From Fibrobacter sp. UBA4223 (GTDB taxonomy: Bacteria; Fibrobacterota; Fibrobacteria; Fibrobacterales; Fibrobacteraceae): a stretch of 64,000 nucleotides of DNA. Shown piece by piece: positions 16,593 through 26,664 of the stretch. The stretch lies in assembly GCA_002382975.1 (NCBI GenBank), contig DFTB01000017.1, positions 124,001-188,000 on the forward strand. The letters run 5' to 3'. The notes below the pieces were generated by a model that saw only the letters and a program-made list of their open reading frames with translations, ran no database searches and was not told where the DNA came from. The position numbers and the translations under genes are program-made. Position 1 is the stretch's first letter, and every line of letters begins with the position of its first letter.

Positions 16593-18426
16593 TAAGTCCG
16601 ATAACGAGAGTGTTCAGAATCGGAACTGGAACGTACTGGTCTATATGACCGCCGTATTCGTTCTGTTTGTCATTCTATTGTTTCGGCTTTATTCCTTGCA
16701 GCATACTCACTATGACGAAAATTTCCAGCGGTCGGAGAACAACCGTCTGCGCCGAGTGGAACTGGTGGCCGAGCGCGGTTTTATTTACGACAGGAACGGC
16801 GAAATCCTGGTGCGTAACAGGCCTTCTTACCAGATAGCCTTGCAGGCGCTGAACCTACCTCGGAAAAAGGCAGACCGGGATTCCATTTTCAATACGTTGC
16901 TCCATATTGTGGACAAGGACGGAAAGAGGATGTTCGATTCCCTTTCGCTGGATACGGCGTTCCAGCGGACCCGCTGGATAAAGAACAGGCCTATCCGCAT
17001 TCTGGAAGATGCTTCGCCGGAGCAGGTCTCCATTATAGAGGAACATTCCGAAAAACTGCCCGGCGTGGTGACCCTTATCGAATCCAGGCGTGCCTACCCT
17101 TACGGGACACTTGCTTCCCATGTGCTGGGCTACACCAGCGAAATTTCAGAAGAACAGCTGAAGTTGCCGGAATACGAAAATTACTCCCAGGGAGACCGTA
17201 TTGGCCAGAAGGGGCTGGAGCAGTTTTATGACCAGGAGTTCCGCGGAACAAACGGTGTGAAGGTGGTGGAGGTGAATGCCTCCGGTCGTGAAATTAGCCA
17301 GGTGAAGGGGGTAGATAGCAAGGCTCCCATACCGGGACTCCATCTGGTATCGACTATCGACCTGAAATTGCAGAAGGTGGCAGAAGAGGCCATTCCGGAT
17401 ACGGCCCGCGGTGCTTTGGTGGCCATAGATCCCCGTAATGGAGAAATTCTTGCCATGGTGAGTTCGCCTAGGCTGGACCCGAATATTTTCTCCTTGAAAA
17501 AGCGCGAACGCAACAAGGGATGGGCTCAGGTGGCCCTGGATTCCCTGCGGCCCTTGACCAACCGCGCCATTTCGGGAACTTACCCGCCGGCGTCTGTGTT
17601 TAAGCTGGTAACAGCCGGAGCGGGGTTGGAGTACGGAGTGCTTTCGGAATTCAAGCATTATCCTAAATCTTGTACGGGCGGTTTCCAGTATGGAGCCCGC
17701 TACCAGAAGTGCTGGGGAAGCCATGGAAACCTGAACGTGGTGAACGCTATCCGCCTCAGTTGCGACGTGTTCTTTTACCAGGCCGGTCTCGACATTGACA
17801 TGACCCGCATTAACGAATTCGGCAGGCGTTTCGGCCTAGGAGAAAAACCCCTGGGCGTAGATATTCCTGGCGAAAAGGCGGGGTGGCTTCCGGATTCAGT
17901 TTCTTTCAACCAGCGGAACAAGCGCTTGGGTTGGCGTTGGGCCAGGGGGCTTATCCTGAACTTGTCCATTGGGCAGGGCCAGATTGTGACGCCTTTGCAG
18001 CAGGCGGTGCTTGTTGGGTCTCTTGCCACCAACAAGGGCGTTTACAGGCCGCATTTTATGAAGGAACTTCGGGATAGCGAAGGAAACGTGGTCCGAAAGT
18101 ACGAGCCCGAAATTGTTCGCTCCGGAAAGATGAAGGAATCTACCCACCGTATTTTGATGGCTGCCATGGATTCTGTGGTGAACCACCCCGGAGGAACAGG
18201 TAAGCGCGGTCGCGTGCCCGATATCCGCGTAGGGGCTAAGACCGGTTCTGGCGAATGGAAGAAGGGCGAAAAGACCCACGCCTGGTATGCGGCAGTGGCC
18301 CCGCTGGACAATCCGGAAATCGCGGTAGCCGTGATTATGGAAGCTGCAGGTGGCGGTGGCGCTGTTTCGGGCCCTATTGCCCGTAAGGTGCTGATGGCCT
18401 ACTTTGGGAAGGAGGACAAGAAATGA
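16585..18426 (+). CDS. mrdA: Peptidoglycan transpeptidase PBP2
   Basis: 613 residues from the ATG at 16585; longer frames would run deep into mreD. One membrane anchor about 15-35, a dimerisation domain (RGFIYDRNGEIL, SHVLGYTSEIS), then a transpeptidase domain with the active-site SVFK (in YPPASVFKLV), SCD (RLSCDVFFYQ) and KTG (AKTGSGEW). It cross-links side-wall peptidoglycan with RodA. It overlaps mreD by eight bases and rodA by four (ATGA). Confidence 0.95.
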   Translation: MFNKSDNESVQNRNWNVLVYMTAVFVLFVILLFRLYSLQHTHYDENFQRSENNRLRRVELVAERGFIYDRNGEILVRNRPSYQIALQALNLPRKKADRDSIFNTLLHIVDKDGKRMFDSLSLDTAFQRTRWIKNRPIRILEDASPEQVSIIEEHSEKLPGVVTLIESRRAYPYGTLASHVLGYTSEISEEQLKLPEYENYSQGDRIGQKGLEQFYDQEFRGTNGVKVVEVNASGREISQVKGVDSKAPIPGLHLVSTIDLKLQKVAEEAIPDTARGALVAIDPRNGEILAMVSSPRLDPNIFSLKKRERNKGWAQVALDSLRPLTNRAISGTYPPASVFKLVTAGAGLEYGVLSEFKHYPKSCTGGFQYGARYQKCWGSHGNLNVVNAIRLSCDVFFYQAGLDIDMTRINEFGRRFGLGEKPLGVDIPGEKAGWLPDSVSFNQRNKRLGWRWARGLILNLSIGQGQIVTPLQQAVLVGSLATNKGVYRPHFMKELRDSEGNVVRKYEPEIVRSGKMKESTHRILMAAMDSVVNHPGGTGKRGRVPDIRVGAKTGSGEWKKGEKTHAWYAAVAPLDNPEIAVAVIMEAAGGGGAVSGPIARKVLMAYFGKEDKK

Positions 18427-19676
18427 GTTCCGGTCGTTTTTTGGACAAGTCCCTGAAGGTAGACTGGTTCTTTCTTTTCTTGACCCTTTGCCTGATGGTC
18501 TGCGGCGTGCTGCTGGTTTATTCCGCCACCAACAACGAAAAGGTGGTCTTTTACGAGACTTTCTGGTTTAGACAGATTATTTACTTTGTTTGCGGTAGCG
18601 CCATTGCGGCGGGCATTGTCTTTTTGCGTCTGGATTGGCTCAAGAGGATGGTGGTGCCCATGTATGTGGCGGCATTGATTCTGCTTGTCGTGGTGCTGTT
18701 TTTTGCCGGTGATGTAGTGAAGGGCGCAGGCCGCTGGATTGACCTTGGCATATTCAAGCTGCAACCCTCGGAGTTTGCAAAGATTGCTTACCTGCTGACC
18801 ATATCCTATTGGCTCTCCAGGCATCCGGTGAGCTTGTTCAAGCTGAAGAGCTTTGTTGTGCCCATGCTTTTGTTCATTGTGCCCTTTGCCCTAGTGTTGA
18901 AACAGCCAGACCTGAGTACGGCCCTGGTGTTTATTGCGGTAACCTACGTGGGGTTCTTTTTTGCGGGACTCACTTTGACGGACATGTTCCTGCTGGCAAG
19001 TCCGCTCCTTTCGGTACTGTTCTCCCATTCCCAGACGACTATGTTTCAGGTGCTTTGGGGACTCCTGATTTGTGCTGTGGTATTCTCCTTGGTGCGTCGC
19101 CGCTTGCCCAAGATTTTGACTGTTTTGTTTTTGGTGGTGAACATCTTTGCGGGTTATGCCAGTTCTATGGCCTGGAACATGTTGCAGCCCCACCAGCAGA
19201 AGCGGGTGAATACCTTTTTGGACCCCATGAGCGATCCTTTGGGAGATGGCTACCAGGTTTTGCAGTCCCTGACGGCCATTGGTTCAGGTGGTCTCAAGGG
19301 CAAAGGCTTCGGGCATGGCACCCAGACCAACCTGGCCTTCTTGCCCGAAGAACATACGGACTTTATCTTTAGCGTGCTGGGGGAACAGTTCGGCTTTATG
19401 GGTTGTGCCGTAATCCTTGTGCTTTATTTCTTGTTCCTCTGGCGGGCCACCTCTACCTGCAAGCTTTTCTCGGACCCCTTTATCACCCTGATTACCATGG
19501 GGGCCTCTACCATATTCCTATTCCATATTCTTGTGAATATCGCCATGACTATAGGGCTTATGCCCGTGACGGGGCTTCCATTGCCGTTCCTTTCTTACGG
19601 AGGCTCCTTTGCCCTTACCTGTATGGTTTTGGTCGGTGCGATTCTTTGCATGAGGTTCCAGGGCCATCGCCAGTAA
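18423..19676 (+). CDS. rodA: Peptidoglycan glycosyltransferase RodA
   Basis: 417 residues, SEDS family, about ten membrane segments. Conserved stretches: GRWIDLGIFKLQPSEFAK, LKQPDLSTALVF, GLKGKGFGHGTQTNLAFLPE with HTDFIFSVLGEQFGF, and VTGLPLPFLSYGGS. It polymerises lipid II as the partner of PBP2. It starts in an ATGA overlap with mrdA. The promoter of the next gene overlaps its stop codon. Confidence 0.96.
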   Translation: MSSGRFLDKSLKVDWFFLFLTLCLMVCGVLLVYSATNNEKVVFYETFWFRQIIYFVCGSAIAAGIVFLRLDWLKRMVVPMYVAALILLVVVLFFAGDVVKGAGRWIDLGIFKLQPSEFAKIAYLLTISYWLSRHPVSLFKLKSFVVPMLLFIVPFALVLKQPDLSTALVFIAVTYVGFFFAGLTLTDMFLLASPLLSVLFSHSQTTMFQVLWGLLICAVVFSLVRRRLPKILTVLFLVVNIFAGYASSMAWNMLQPHQQKRVNTFLDPMSDPLGDGYQVLQSLTAIGSGGLKGKGFGHGTQTNLAFLPEEHTDFIFSVLGEQFGFMGCAVILVLYFLFLWRATSTCKLFSDPFITLITMGASTIFLFHILVNIAMTIGLMPVTGLPLPFLSYGGSFALTCMVLVGAILCMRFQGHRQ

Positions 19677-19677
19677 T

Positions 19678-19685
19678 TATATTTA
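19678..19685 (+). promoter_or_regulatory. -10 element TATATTTA directly before glgE
   Basis: TATATTTA begins two bases after the rodA stop codon and ends seven bases before the glgE ATG. There is no Shine-Dalgarno between them, which fits a leaderless mRNA. Confidence 0.55.
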
Positions 19686-19692
19686 CGGCATT

Positions 19693-21423
19693 ATGGCTAC
19701 TATTCCTACCCTCAAAGACAATCTGGTTATTGAAAACATCTGCCCCCAAATCGAAGGGGGGCGCTTTATGCTCAAGCGTGAGCCCGGTGATACGGTTACG
19801 CTTACGGCGGATATATTCCGTCACAGTCACGAGAAGTACGACGCTGCGATTTTCTACCGTCACGTGTCCAAGAAAAAATGGGAAAAGGCTCCCATGCACT
19901 TTGTGGATAATGACCAGTGGGAAGGTTCTTTTACCGTCAATAACATCGGTTACTACGAATACAAGATTTGCGCCTGGACCATTGAACCGAAGGATGTTCC
20001 TACCGAGTCCCCCGTGATGAAACTCCGTGTGGACCCTACCTACAGCCGCGTGGGAACCTGGTACGAGATGTGGCCCAAGAGCCAGGGCACCGACCCCAAG
20101 AAAAGTGCTACCTGGAAGGACTGCGAAAAGCAACTGGACTACATTGTGAATCTCGGCTTTGATACGGTTTACCTGGTGCCGATTCACCCGATCGGTGTCA
20201 CGAACCGTAAGGGCGCAAACAACGCCTTGCACGCCAAGGTGGACAAGAAGGGCAAACCCATTGAACCAGGATGCCCCTACGCCGTGGGTAACAAGAACGG
20301 AGGCCATTATGACGTGGACCCGGAACTGGGTACCATGAAGGACTTTGAACATTTTGCAAAGACCGCCCGTGACAAGGGTCTTCGCTTAGCGCTGGACATT
20401 GCCCTCAACTGCAGCCCGGACCACCCTTACGTGAAGAGTCACCCGGAATGGTTCTATCACGAACCGGACGGCAGCATCAAGTTTGCGGAAAACCCGCCCA
20501 AGAAGTACGAAGACATTTACCCCTTCGACTACTACAACGAAAACTACAAGGCCCTGTGGAAAGAAATCGAGAACATCATTTTGTTCTGGGCCGACAAGGG
20601 AATCGAGATTTTCCGTATCGACAACCCCCATACCAAGCCTTTCCCCTTCTGGGAATGGCTTATTGCCGACGTGAAGGAAAAACGCCCGGAACTGGTGTTC
20701 TTGGCCGAGGCCTTTACTCGCCCGAAAATGATGCATCGCTTGGCAAAGTCCGGCTTTGACATGAGCTATACCTACTTTGCCTGGCGGTCTGCCAAATGGG
20801 AATTCGAGCAGTACCTGAAGGAACTTACCCAGAGTGGTGCCAAGGAATACATGCGCGGAATATTCTTCCCGACGACTCCGGACATTTTCCCGAAGTACCT
20901 GGCCTACAAGGGCCCCAACGCCTTCAAGCAGCGTTACTTTTTGGCGGCTACTCTTTCGAGCCTTACCGGCATGTATAACGGTTATGAACTGTGCGAAAAC
21001 ATCCCGAGCCCCATCAAGGAAGAACTGGCCGACAGCGAGAAGTACCAGTACAAGGTTCACAACTGGAGCGGTCCGGGTATCCAGGACTTTGTCCGTCGGG
21101 TAAACACCGCCCGTCAGGAACATGCCGCCCTGCAGGAATACGACAACCTGGAATTCCACTACGCACAGAACGACCAGCTGATGGTTTACTCCAAGAAGAC
21201 GGGTGACGACATTATCTTGTGCGTGTGCAATATGGACATGGACAACCCGCAAGAAGGTCTGGTGGAAATCAACATGTCAAAGCTTGGCATGGCCGAAGAT
21301 GCCTTCTACTTCTTGAAGGACGTGATTACCGGAGACAGTTTCGTGTGGCGTGGCAGCAAGAACTTTGTGCGACTGGACCCGGCTCGTGCTCCCGGACACA
21401 TGTTCATTGTGAAGAGGATTTAG
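19693..21423 (+). CDS. glgE: GlgE-like alpha-1,4-glucan:maltose-1-phosphate maltosyltransferase, short form
   Basis: 576 residues, GH13 subfamily 3. The N-terminal beta domain starts VIENICPQIEGGRFMLKREP, as in GlgE. The barrel carries the nucleophile in FRIDNPHTKPFPFWEWL (D310) and the general acid in LAEAFTRPKMMHRL (E339). GlgE transfers maltose from maltose-1-phosphate to alpha-glucan, here presumably for storage glycogen. Most GlgE proteins have 650-700 residues. In this one the N-domain (ending MKLRVDPTYSRV) passes almost directly into GTWYEMWPKSQG; the helical domain S that normally lies between them, part of the dimer interface, seems to be missing. The 3' end is followed by a heptamer array. 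Confidence 0.85.
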   Translation: MATIPTLKDNLVIENICPQIEGGRFMLKREPGDTVTLTADIFRHSHEKYDAAIFYRHVSKKKWEKAPMHFVDNDQWEGSFTVNNIGYYEYKICAWTIEPKDVPTESPVMKLRVDPTYSRVGTWYEMWPKSQGTDPKKSATWKDCEKQLDYIVNLGFDTVYLVPIHPIGVTNRKGANNALHAKVDKKGKPIEPGCPYAVGNKNGGHYDVDPELGTMKDFEHFAKTARDKGLRLALDIALNCSPDHPYVKSHPEWFYHEPDGSIKFAENPPKKYEDIYPFDYYNENYKALWKEIENIILFWADKGIEIFRIDNPHTKPFPFWEWLIADVKEKRPELVFLAEAFTRPKMMHRLAKSGFDMSYTYFAWRSAKWEFEQYLKELTQSGAKEYMRGIFFPTTPDIFPKYLAYKGPNAFKQRYFLAATLSSLTGMYNGYELCENIPSPIKEELADSEKYQYKVHNWSGPGIQDFVRRVNTARQEHAALQEYDNLEFHYAQNDQLMVYSKKTGDDIILCVCNMDMDNPQEGLVEINMSKLGMAEDAFYFLKDVITGDSFVWRGSKNFVRLDPARAPGHMFIVKRI

Positions 21424-21426
21424 GAT

Positions 21427-21495
21427 ATTTCAGATTTCGGATTTCAGAATTCGGAATTATCCAATAACTCCGAATTCAGAATTCCGAACTCCGAA
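21427..21495. repeat. Heptamer array between convergent stops (ATTTCGG / TTCCGAA)
   Basis: In steps of seven: ATTTCAG, ATTTCGG, ATTTCAG, AATTCGG, AATTATC, a six-base spacer, then the complement type CTCCGAA, TTCAGAA, TTCCGAA, CTCCGAA. It fills the whole 77-base gap between the glgE stop (21421-21423) and the traB-like stop (21501-21503). The halves can pair, so it may act as a two-way terminator. Confidence 0.85.
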
Positions 21496-21500
21496 TTGAT

Positions 21501-22673
21501 TTAGAACGCCTGGTATATCTTGAATATGGCGAGAATCTTCCCGATGATGGCGGGGATTCCCGGACACAAGAAGCAGAGCATGACGCGGGTGACGCGGTTT
21601 TTCCACCAGTGCTTCACCTGCCAGATGTCGTCGGCGAGAGTTTCCATTTCCTGGACTCTCGGCGGGCGCATATAGACCTGGGTCAGGGCGGTAAAGAACC
21701 CGACGCCGATAAGCGGTGTAAGCCCTGTGAAGGGCGCCATGACCAACGCCACCAGAACCGTGAGAGGGTGTCCGCCTGCGATGATGGTGCCCAGCATGGC
21801 GCCGCCGCCGGTAAGCATGGCCCAGTGGAGGCTCAGTTCGCCGGCCTTTTCGATGCCTGCCTGGTAGCCGATGTAGATGATGCTTGCCACGATGGCCACG
21901 GGGATTGCCCAGCCGATGATTTTCCAGATGGGGGAGCCCTTGGGGATAACCGTGATGGATTCTTCGCTGGGGAGTTCCTTGTCCTCGCTGATGATGCTGG
22001 CGATTCCCTTCACGTGACCGGCGCCTACCACGGCCACCACCTTGTTTCCGGGGGCGGTCTTGATCTTGCTGGCCAGGTACTGGTCCCGCTCGTCAATCAG
22101 GACCTTCTTTACTTCGGGGAAGGTCTTGCCGAATTCCTGCATCATGGCACTGAGGGAATCCTGTTCCTTGATTTTGGCCAGTTCTTCTTCGCTGACCTGA
22201 GTCTTGTCGAAGATGCTCCCGAACAGGCCGCCCAGGAGGCTCAGCTTGCGGTACCAGGGGGTGCATGCCCAGGCCCGCTTCAGCGTAATCTTAATATCCC
22301 GGTCGGCAAGGACCACGGGGATTTCGTTTCCTTCGGCCTCGTCCACCGCCTCTTTCAGTTCGGCGCCGGGCTTGACTCCGGTCTGGGCGCCCATACGCTT
22401 TTGGTACGAGCCAAGCACCAGGTTGGCAATGAGGGTGGCGAGCTGCTTGTTCTTGATGACGGACTTCAGGTCGGTGTTCTTCCAGCGGTCGGGGTCCTTG
22501 AGGGACTGCATACGCCCCGCATCCAATTCTACGCACACCGTATCGGGTTTTTCGGTTTCGATGGTCTCCTTGACCAGTTCCTTGGACGCCTGGGAGATGT
22601 GGGCCGTGCCTACAAGGACGATTTCCCTGTTGTCGCTAGTAGAAATTCGGTAAATGTCCGCATTTTCGCTCAT
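21501..22673 (-). CDS. TraB/PrgY-family membrane protein
   Basis: 390 residues. The N-terminal TraB domain has VLVGTAHISQASKELVKE (with the conserved GTxH), VCVELDAGRMQSL, and AVVGAGHVKGI near residue 220. The C-terminal third holds three to four membrane segments (IPVAIVASIIYIGYQAG, GTIIAGGHPLTVLVALVMAP). The family includes PrgY, proposed to trim or bind peptide pheromone, and the metalloprotease-like TIKI proteins; the bacterial substrate is mostly unknown. TATTTTTT ends eight bases before the ATG (see promoter). Confidence 0.85.
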   Translation of the reverse strand: MSENADIYRISTSDNREIVLVGTAHISQASKELVKETIETEKPDTVCVELDAGRMQSLKDPDRWKNTDLKSVIKNKQLATLIANLVLGSYQKRMGAQTGVKPGAELKEAVDEAEGNEIPVVLADRDIKITLKRAWACTPWYRKLSLLGGLFGSIFDKTQVSEEELAKIKEQDSLSAMMQEFGKTFPEVKKVLIDERDQYLASKIKTAPGNKVVAVVGAGHVKGIASIISEDKELPSEESITVIPKGSPIWKIIGWAIPVAIVASIIYIGYQAGIEKAGELSLHWAMLTGGGAMLGTIIAGGHPLTVLVALVMAPFTGLTPLIGVGFFTALTQVYMRPPRVQEMETLADDIWQVKHWWKNRVTRVMLCFLCPGIPAIIGKILAIFKIYQAF

Positions 22674-22681
22674 AATGGGCG

Positions 22682-22689
22682 AAAAAATA
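22682..22689 (-). promoter_or_regulatory. -10-like TATTTTTT before the TraB gene
   Basis: On the minus strand TATTTTTT ends eight bases before the ATG and no ribosome binding site lies between them. It is a weaker match than the TATATTT sites. Confidence 0.35.
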
Positions 22690-22771
22690 GAAAAAAGGGG
22701 GGTAGTGTCTGCGAAAAAAGCCTAAAAATGCAAAAAAAAGGTAAAAAGCGGATTTTTCAAAAAAAAATGTG

Positions 22772-22779
22772 TATATTTG
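22772..22779 (+). promoter_or_regulatory. -10 element TATATTTG
   Basis: A full TAnnTTTG match 31 bases before the ATG of the lipoprotein gene at 22811; CGGAGGAAAA (22797-22806) is its ribosome binding site. The A-rich run upstream contains no clear -35. Confidence 0.6.
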
Positions 22780-22810
22780 AAAGGGTTAATGTTTTTCGGA
22801 GGAAAATCCT

Positions 22811-23413
22811 ATGAAAAAGTTCTTGATGGGCGTGTCTTTTTTGGCGATGGTTCTTGCCGGTTGTGCCGGTAGCCTCTCGGATGATCCTGAAAAGATCGAT
22901 ACCGCTTTGGTGGGCTTCACGTCTTGCGTGCAGAGTTCTCGTTGGAGCGAAGCCCTGGACTATGTAACCACGAGCGAAGCTAACGAAATTAGCGATGGGG
23001 ACGAATTCAAGGAAGAATACAAGCTGGCTGCACGCCGCCTACCTCTTTCGACCTTGCGCAAGGCCGGTTTGAAGGTGGATGGCAAGGGCCGTTTGGTCGG
23101 TATCAAGGACGCCATGGACGAAGCCAACGAACGCTATATCGTTTCCGAAGAACAGGCCAAGGTTGGAACCAACCTGGAAGAAATGGAAAAGGAACACATC
23201 CGCCGCCGCCTGGAAGAAGGCCAGCGTGTCTTGAAGCAGGAGGAGGAAGCTGCCAACCAGGAACAGGAAGACATCGTGTATTCCAATAAACTGACGGAAG
23301 AGGAAAAGCGTAAGTATGGCAGTACTCGCGACCTGCAGGCTCCTGAAAAACTGAATGACGAAAATACCGAAGAAGCCCAGGAAGAAATCCACGGCGACTA
23401 CGAATCTGACTAA
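22811..23413 (+). CDS. Charged lipoprotein, unknown function
   Basis: 200 residues. The signal peptide ends in the lipobox LAGC (MKKFLMGVSFLAMVLAGCAG). Residues 30-85 look like a small folded domain (ALVGFTSCVQSSRWSEALDY), the rest is a long charged helix, probably coiled coil (LEEMEKEHIRRRLEEGQRV), with an acidic end. No family recognised. It has a good promoter, a good ribosome binding site and a hairpin after the stop, so it is probably a single-gene unit. Confidence 0.7.
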   Translation: MKKFLMGVSFLAMVLAGCAGSLSDDPEKIDTALVGFTSCVQSSRWSEALDYVTTSEANEISDGDEFKEEYKLAARRLPLSTLRKAGLKVDGKGRLVGIKDAMDEANERYIVSEEQAKVGTNLEEMEKEHIRRRLEEGQRVLKQEEEAANQEQEDIVYSNKLTEEEKRKYGSTRDLQAPEKLNDENTEEAQEEIHGDYESD

Positions 23414-23435
23414 TTTAAGATAAATTAAATTTTAG

Positions 23436-23463
23436 GATTCCCTCGACTGCTGTCGGGGGATTC
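23436..23463 (+). terminator. Hairpin after the charged lipoprotein gene
   Basis: GATTCCCTCGAC pairs with GTCGGGGGATTC around TGCT with one mismatch and one G-T pair. Only TTGT follows, so termination may be incomplete and read into the next small lipoprotein gene 13 bases on. Confidence 0.5.
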
Positions 23464-23475
23464 TTGTAAAGAGAC

Positions 23476-23904
23476 ATGAAACGCTTATCGATTCTTTTAT
23501 TAGTATTTACCTTGATGCTCGTTGGATGCGGGGACTGGGGAACCGATGACTCTGATTACGGTTACCAGGCAAAACTCCATTTCCACTATTATTACGGGCA
23601 GGACTGCTCCTGGATGGGGGCCGATTACTTGTGCGGCGATGCCTATTCGCTGTCGCCTTCTTTGACGGTGTCCGTGAAGGTGGATTGGAACGGGGACGCC
23701 ACCGTCTATTATGACGGTTCCGGCCCCTACTATTTCTGGAAAGACGAGTACGACTACGCTTACGACCGGCACTATGGCGAATACTATTACCAGTTCAACC
23801 TGGACGGCAATTACAGCCTGACCGTTTACGATTCTGGCGCCGAGGTCATATACGCCGACACCTATACCGGGGTGGAACACCACTATTTCTACGATGTGTG
23901 GTAA
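23476..23904 (+). CDS. Tyr-rich small lipoprotein, unknown function
   Basis: 142 residues with lipobox LVGC. The mature part is unusually rich in Tyr (about one residue in six) and Asp: LHFHYYYGQDCSWM, GPYYFWKDEYDYAYDRHYGE, VEHHYFYDVW. It has one Cys pair (C48, C57 region: DCSWMGADYLCGD) that may form a disulphide. The alternating pattern suggests a small beta-sandwich. No known family. It is followed at once by a heptamer array. Confidence 0.65.
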   Translation: MKRLSILLLVFTLMLVGCGDWGTDDSDYGYQAKLHFHYYYGQDCSWMGADYLCGDAYSLSPSLTVSVKVDWNGDATVYYDGSGPYYFWKDEYDYAYDRHYGEYYYQFNLDGNYSLTVYDSGAEVIYADTYTGVEHHYFYDVW

Positions 23905-23905
23905 A

Positions 23906-23979
23906 AATTCGGATTTCAGATTTATGAATTCGGAATTGTTTCCTTGAAAAGCTCCGAATTCCGAACTCTGAATTCTGAA
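23906..23979. repeat. Heptamer array (AATTCGG / TTCCGAA) before cmk
   Basis: In steps of seven: AATTCGG, ATTTCAG, ATTTATG, AATTCGG, AATTGTT, then after a spacer CTCCGAA, TTCCGAA, CTCTGAA, TTCTGAA. The array starts two bases after the previous stop codon and ends five bases before the -10 element of cmk. Confidence 0.85.
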
Positions 23980-23984
23980 TTAGC

Positions 23985-23992
23985 TATATTTG
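23985..23992 (+). promoter_or_regulatory. -10 element TATATTTG of cmk
   Basis: A full match to TAnnTTTG, nine bases before the ATG at 24002, without a Shine-Dalgarno. It fits a leaderless or nearly leaderless cmk-rpsA transcript. Confidence 0.6.
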
Positions 23993-24001
23993 TCCCCACT
24001 T

Positions 24002-24673
24002 ATGAGTAAAAGTGGCGAGAATTTCGTGATAGCCCTGGATGGCGGTTCGGGTACCGGCAAGAGTACCACTGCTAAGATTGTGGCCAAGACCCTGGGTATC
24101 ACCTATCTGGACACGGGCGCCATGTACCGCGCCGTGACGTTAGCTGCTCTGGACGCAGGACTCCCTGCCGAGGACGGCCCCGCCATGGACAAGTTGCTCT
24201 CTAACCTGACTCTGGGGTTCGACTCCGAAAATCACATTTTGATTAACGGGGTGTGCCGCGAAAGCGAAATCCGCGGTATGAAGGTGTCGAACAACGTGAG
24301 CATCTACTGCGCCCTACCCTCGGTCCGGGCCGCCATGACCAGGCAGCAGCGGGAAATCGGCAAGAAGCAGAGCTGCATCCTGGATGGCCGCGACATTGGA
24401 ACCGTGGTGTTCCCCGATGCCAAGTACAAGTTTTTCATGGTGACGGACGTAGAGGTCCGCGCCGAACGCCGCTACAAGGAACTCCTTGAAAAAGGCGAAA
24501 AAGTTACCCTGGAAGAAGTCCTCCACAACTTGGTAGAACGGGACCGGCTGGACTCTTCCCGCGCAAACGCCCCCCTCAAGAAGGCGGACGACGCAATCGA
24601 AATTGACACTACACACATCTCAATCCAACAACAGGTGCAAAAGATTCTCGACTACGTAGGTGTAGTGGCGTAG
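24002..24673 (+). CDS. cmk: Cytidylate kinase
   Basis: 223 residues from the ATG at 24002 (a TTG at 23990 lies inside the promoter). The P-loop is ALDGGSGTGKSTTAK; LDTGAMYRAVT, SNNVSIYCALPSVRAAM and CILDGRDIGTVVFPDA are typical. It phosphorylates CMP and dCMP. It is directly upstream of rpsA (35-base gap), the same order as in many bacteria. Confidence 0.95.
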   Translation: MSKSGENFVIALDGGSGTGKSTTAKIVAKTLGITYLDTGAMYRAVTLAALDAGLPAEDGPAMDKLLSNLTLGFDSENHILINGVCRESEIRGMKVSNNVSIYCALPSVRAAMTRQQREIGKKQSCILDGRDIGTVVFPDAKYKFFMVTDVEVRAERRYKELLEKGEKVTLEEVLHNLVERDRLDSSRANAPLKKADDAIEIDTTHISIQQQVQKILDYVGVVA

Positions 24674-24708
24674 CCTGAATCCTTTGAACCACAACCCAAA
24701 TAAACAAT

Positions 24709-26502
<1,794 letters not shown>

Positions 26503-26530
26503 TGAGTTGTGGGTTATGAGTGATGAGTTC
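26503..26530. repeat. Heptamer array (TGAGTTN) after the rpsA stop
   Basis: TGAGTTG, TGGGTTA, TGAGTGA, TGAGTTC follow without a gap from the TAG stop of rpsA (26500-26502). A small hairpin GCAAGCC-TAT-GGCTTGC comes next (26531-26547). Confidence 0.65.
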
Positions 26531-26620
26531 GCAAGCCTATGGCTTGCTTTGAGGTGAAATAATGGCGCTTCGCGCAAAATGAAAACACCTGGGACTTATC
26601 GCTAACCAGTCGCTTAAAGG

Positions 26621-26655
26621 AATCCCGCGGGTAAAACCGCGGGGTTTCTTTTTAT
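26621..26655 (+). terminator. Terminator after rpsA
   Basis: AATCCCGCGG pairs with CCGCGGGGTT (one G-T pair) around GTAAAA, followed by TTCTTTTTATT. Confidence 0.8.
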
Positions 26656-26664
26656 TATTGTTCT

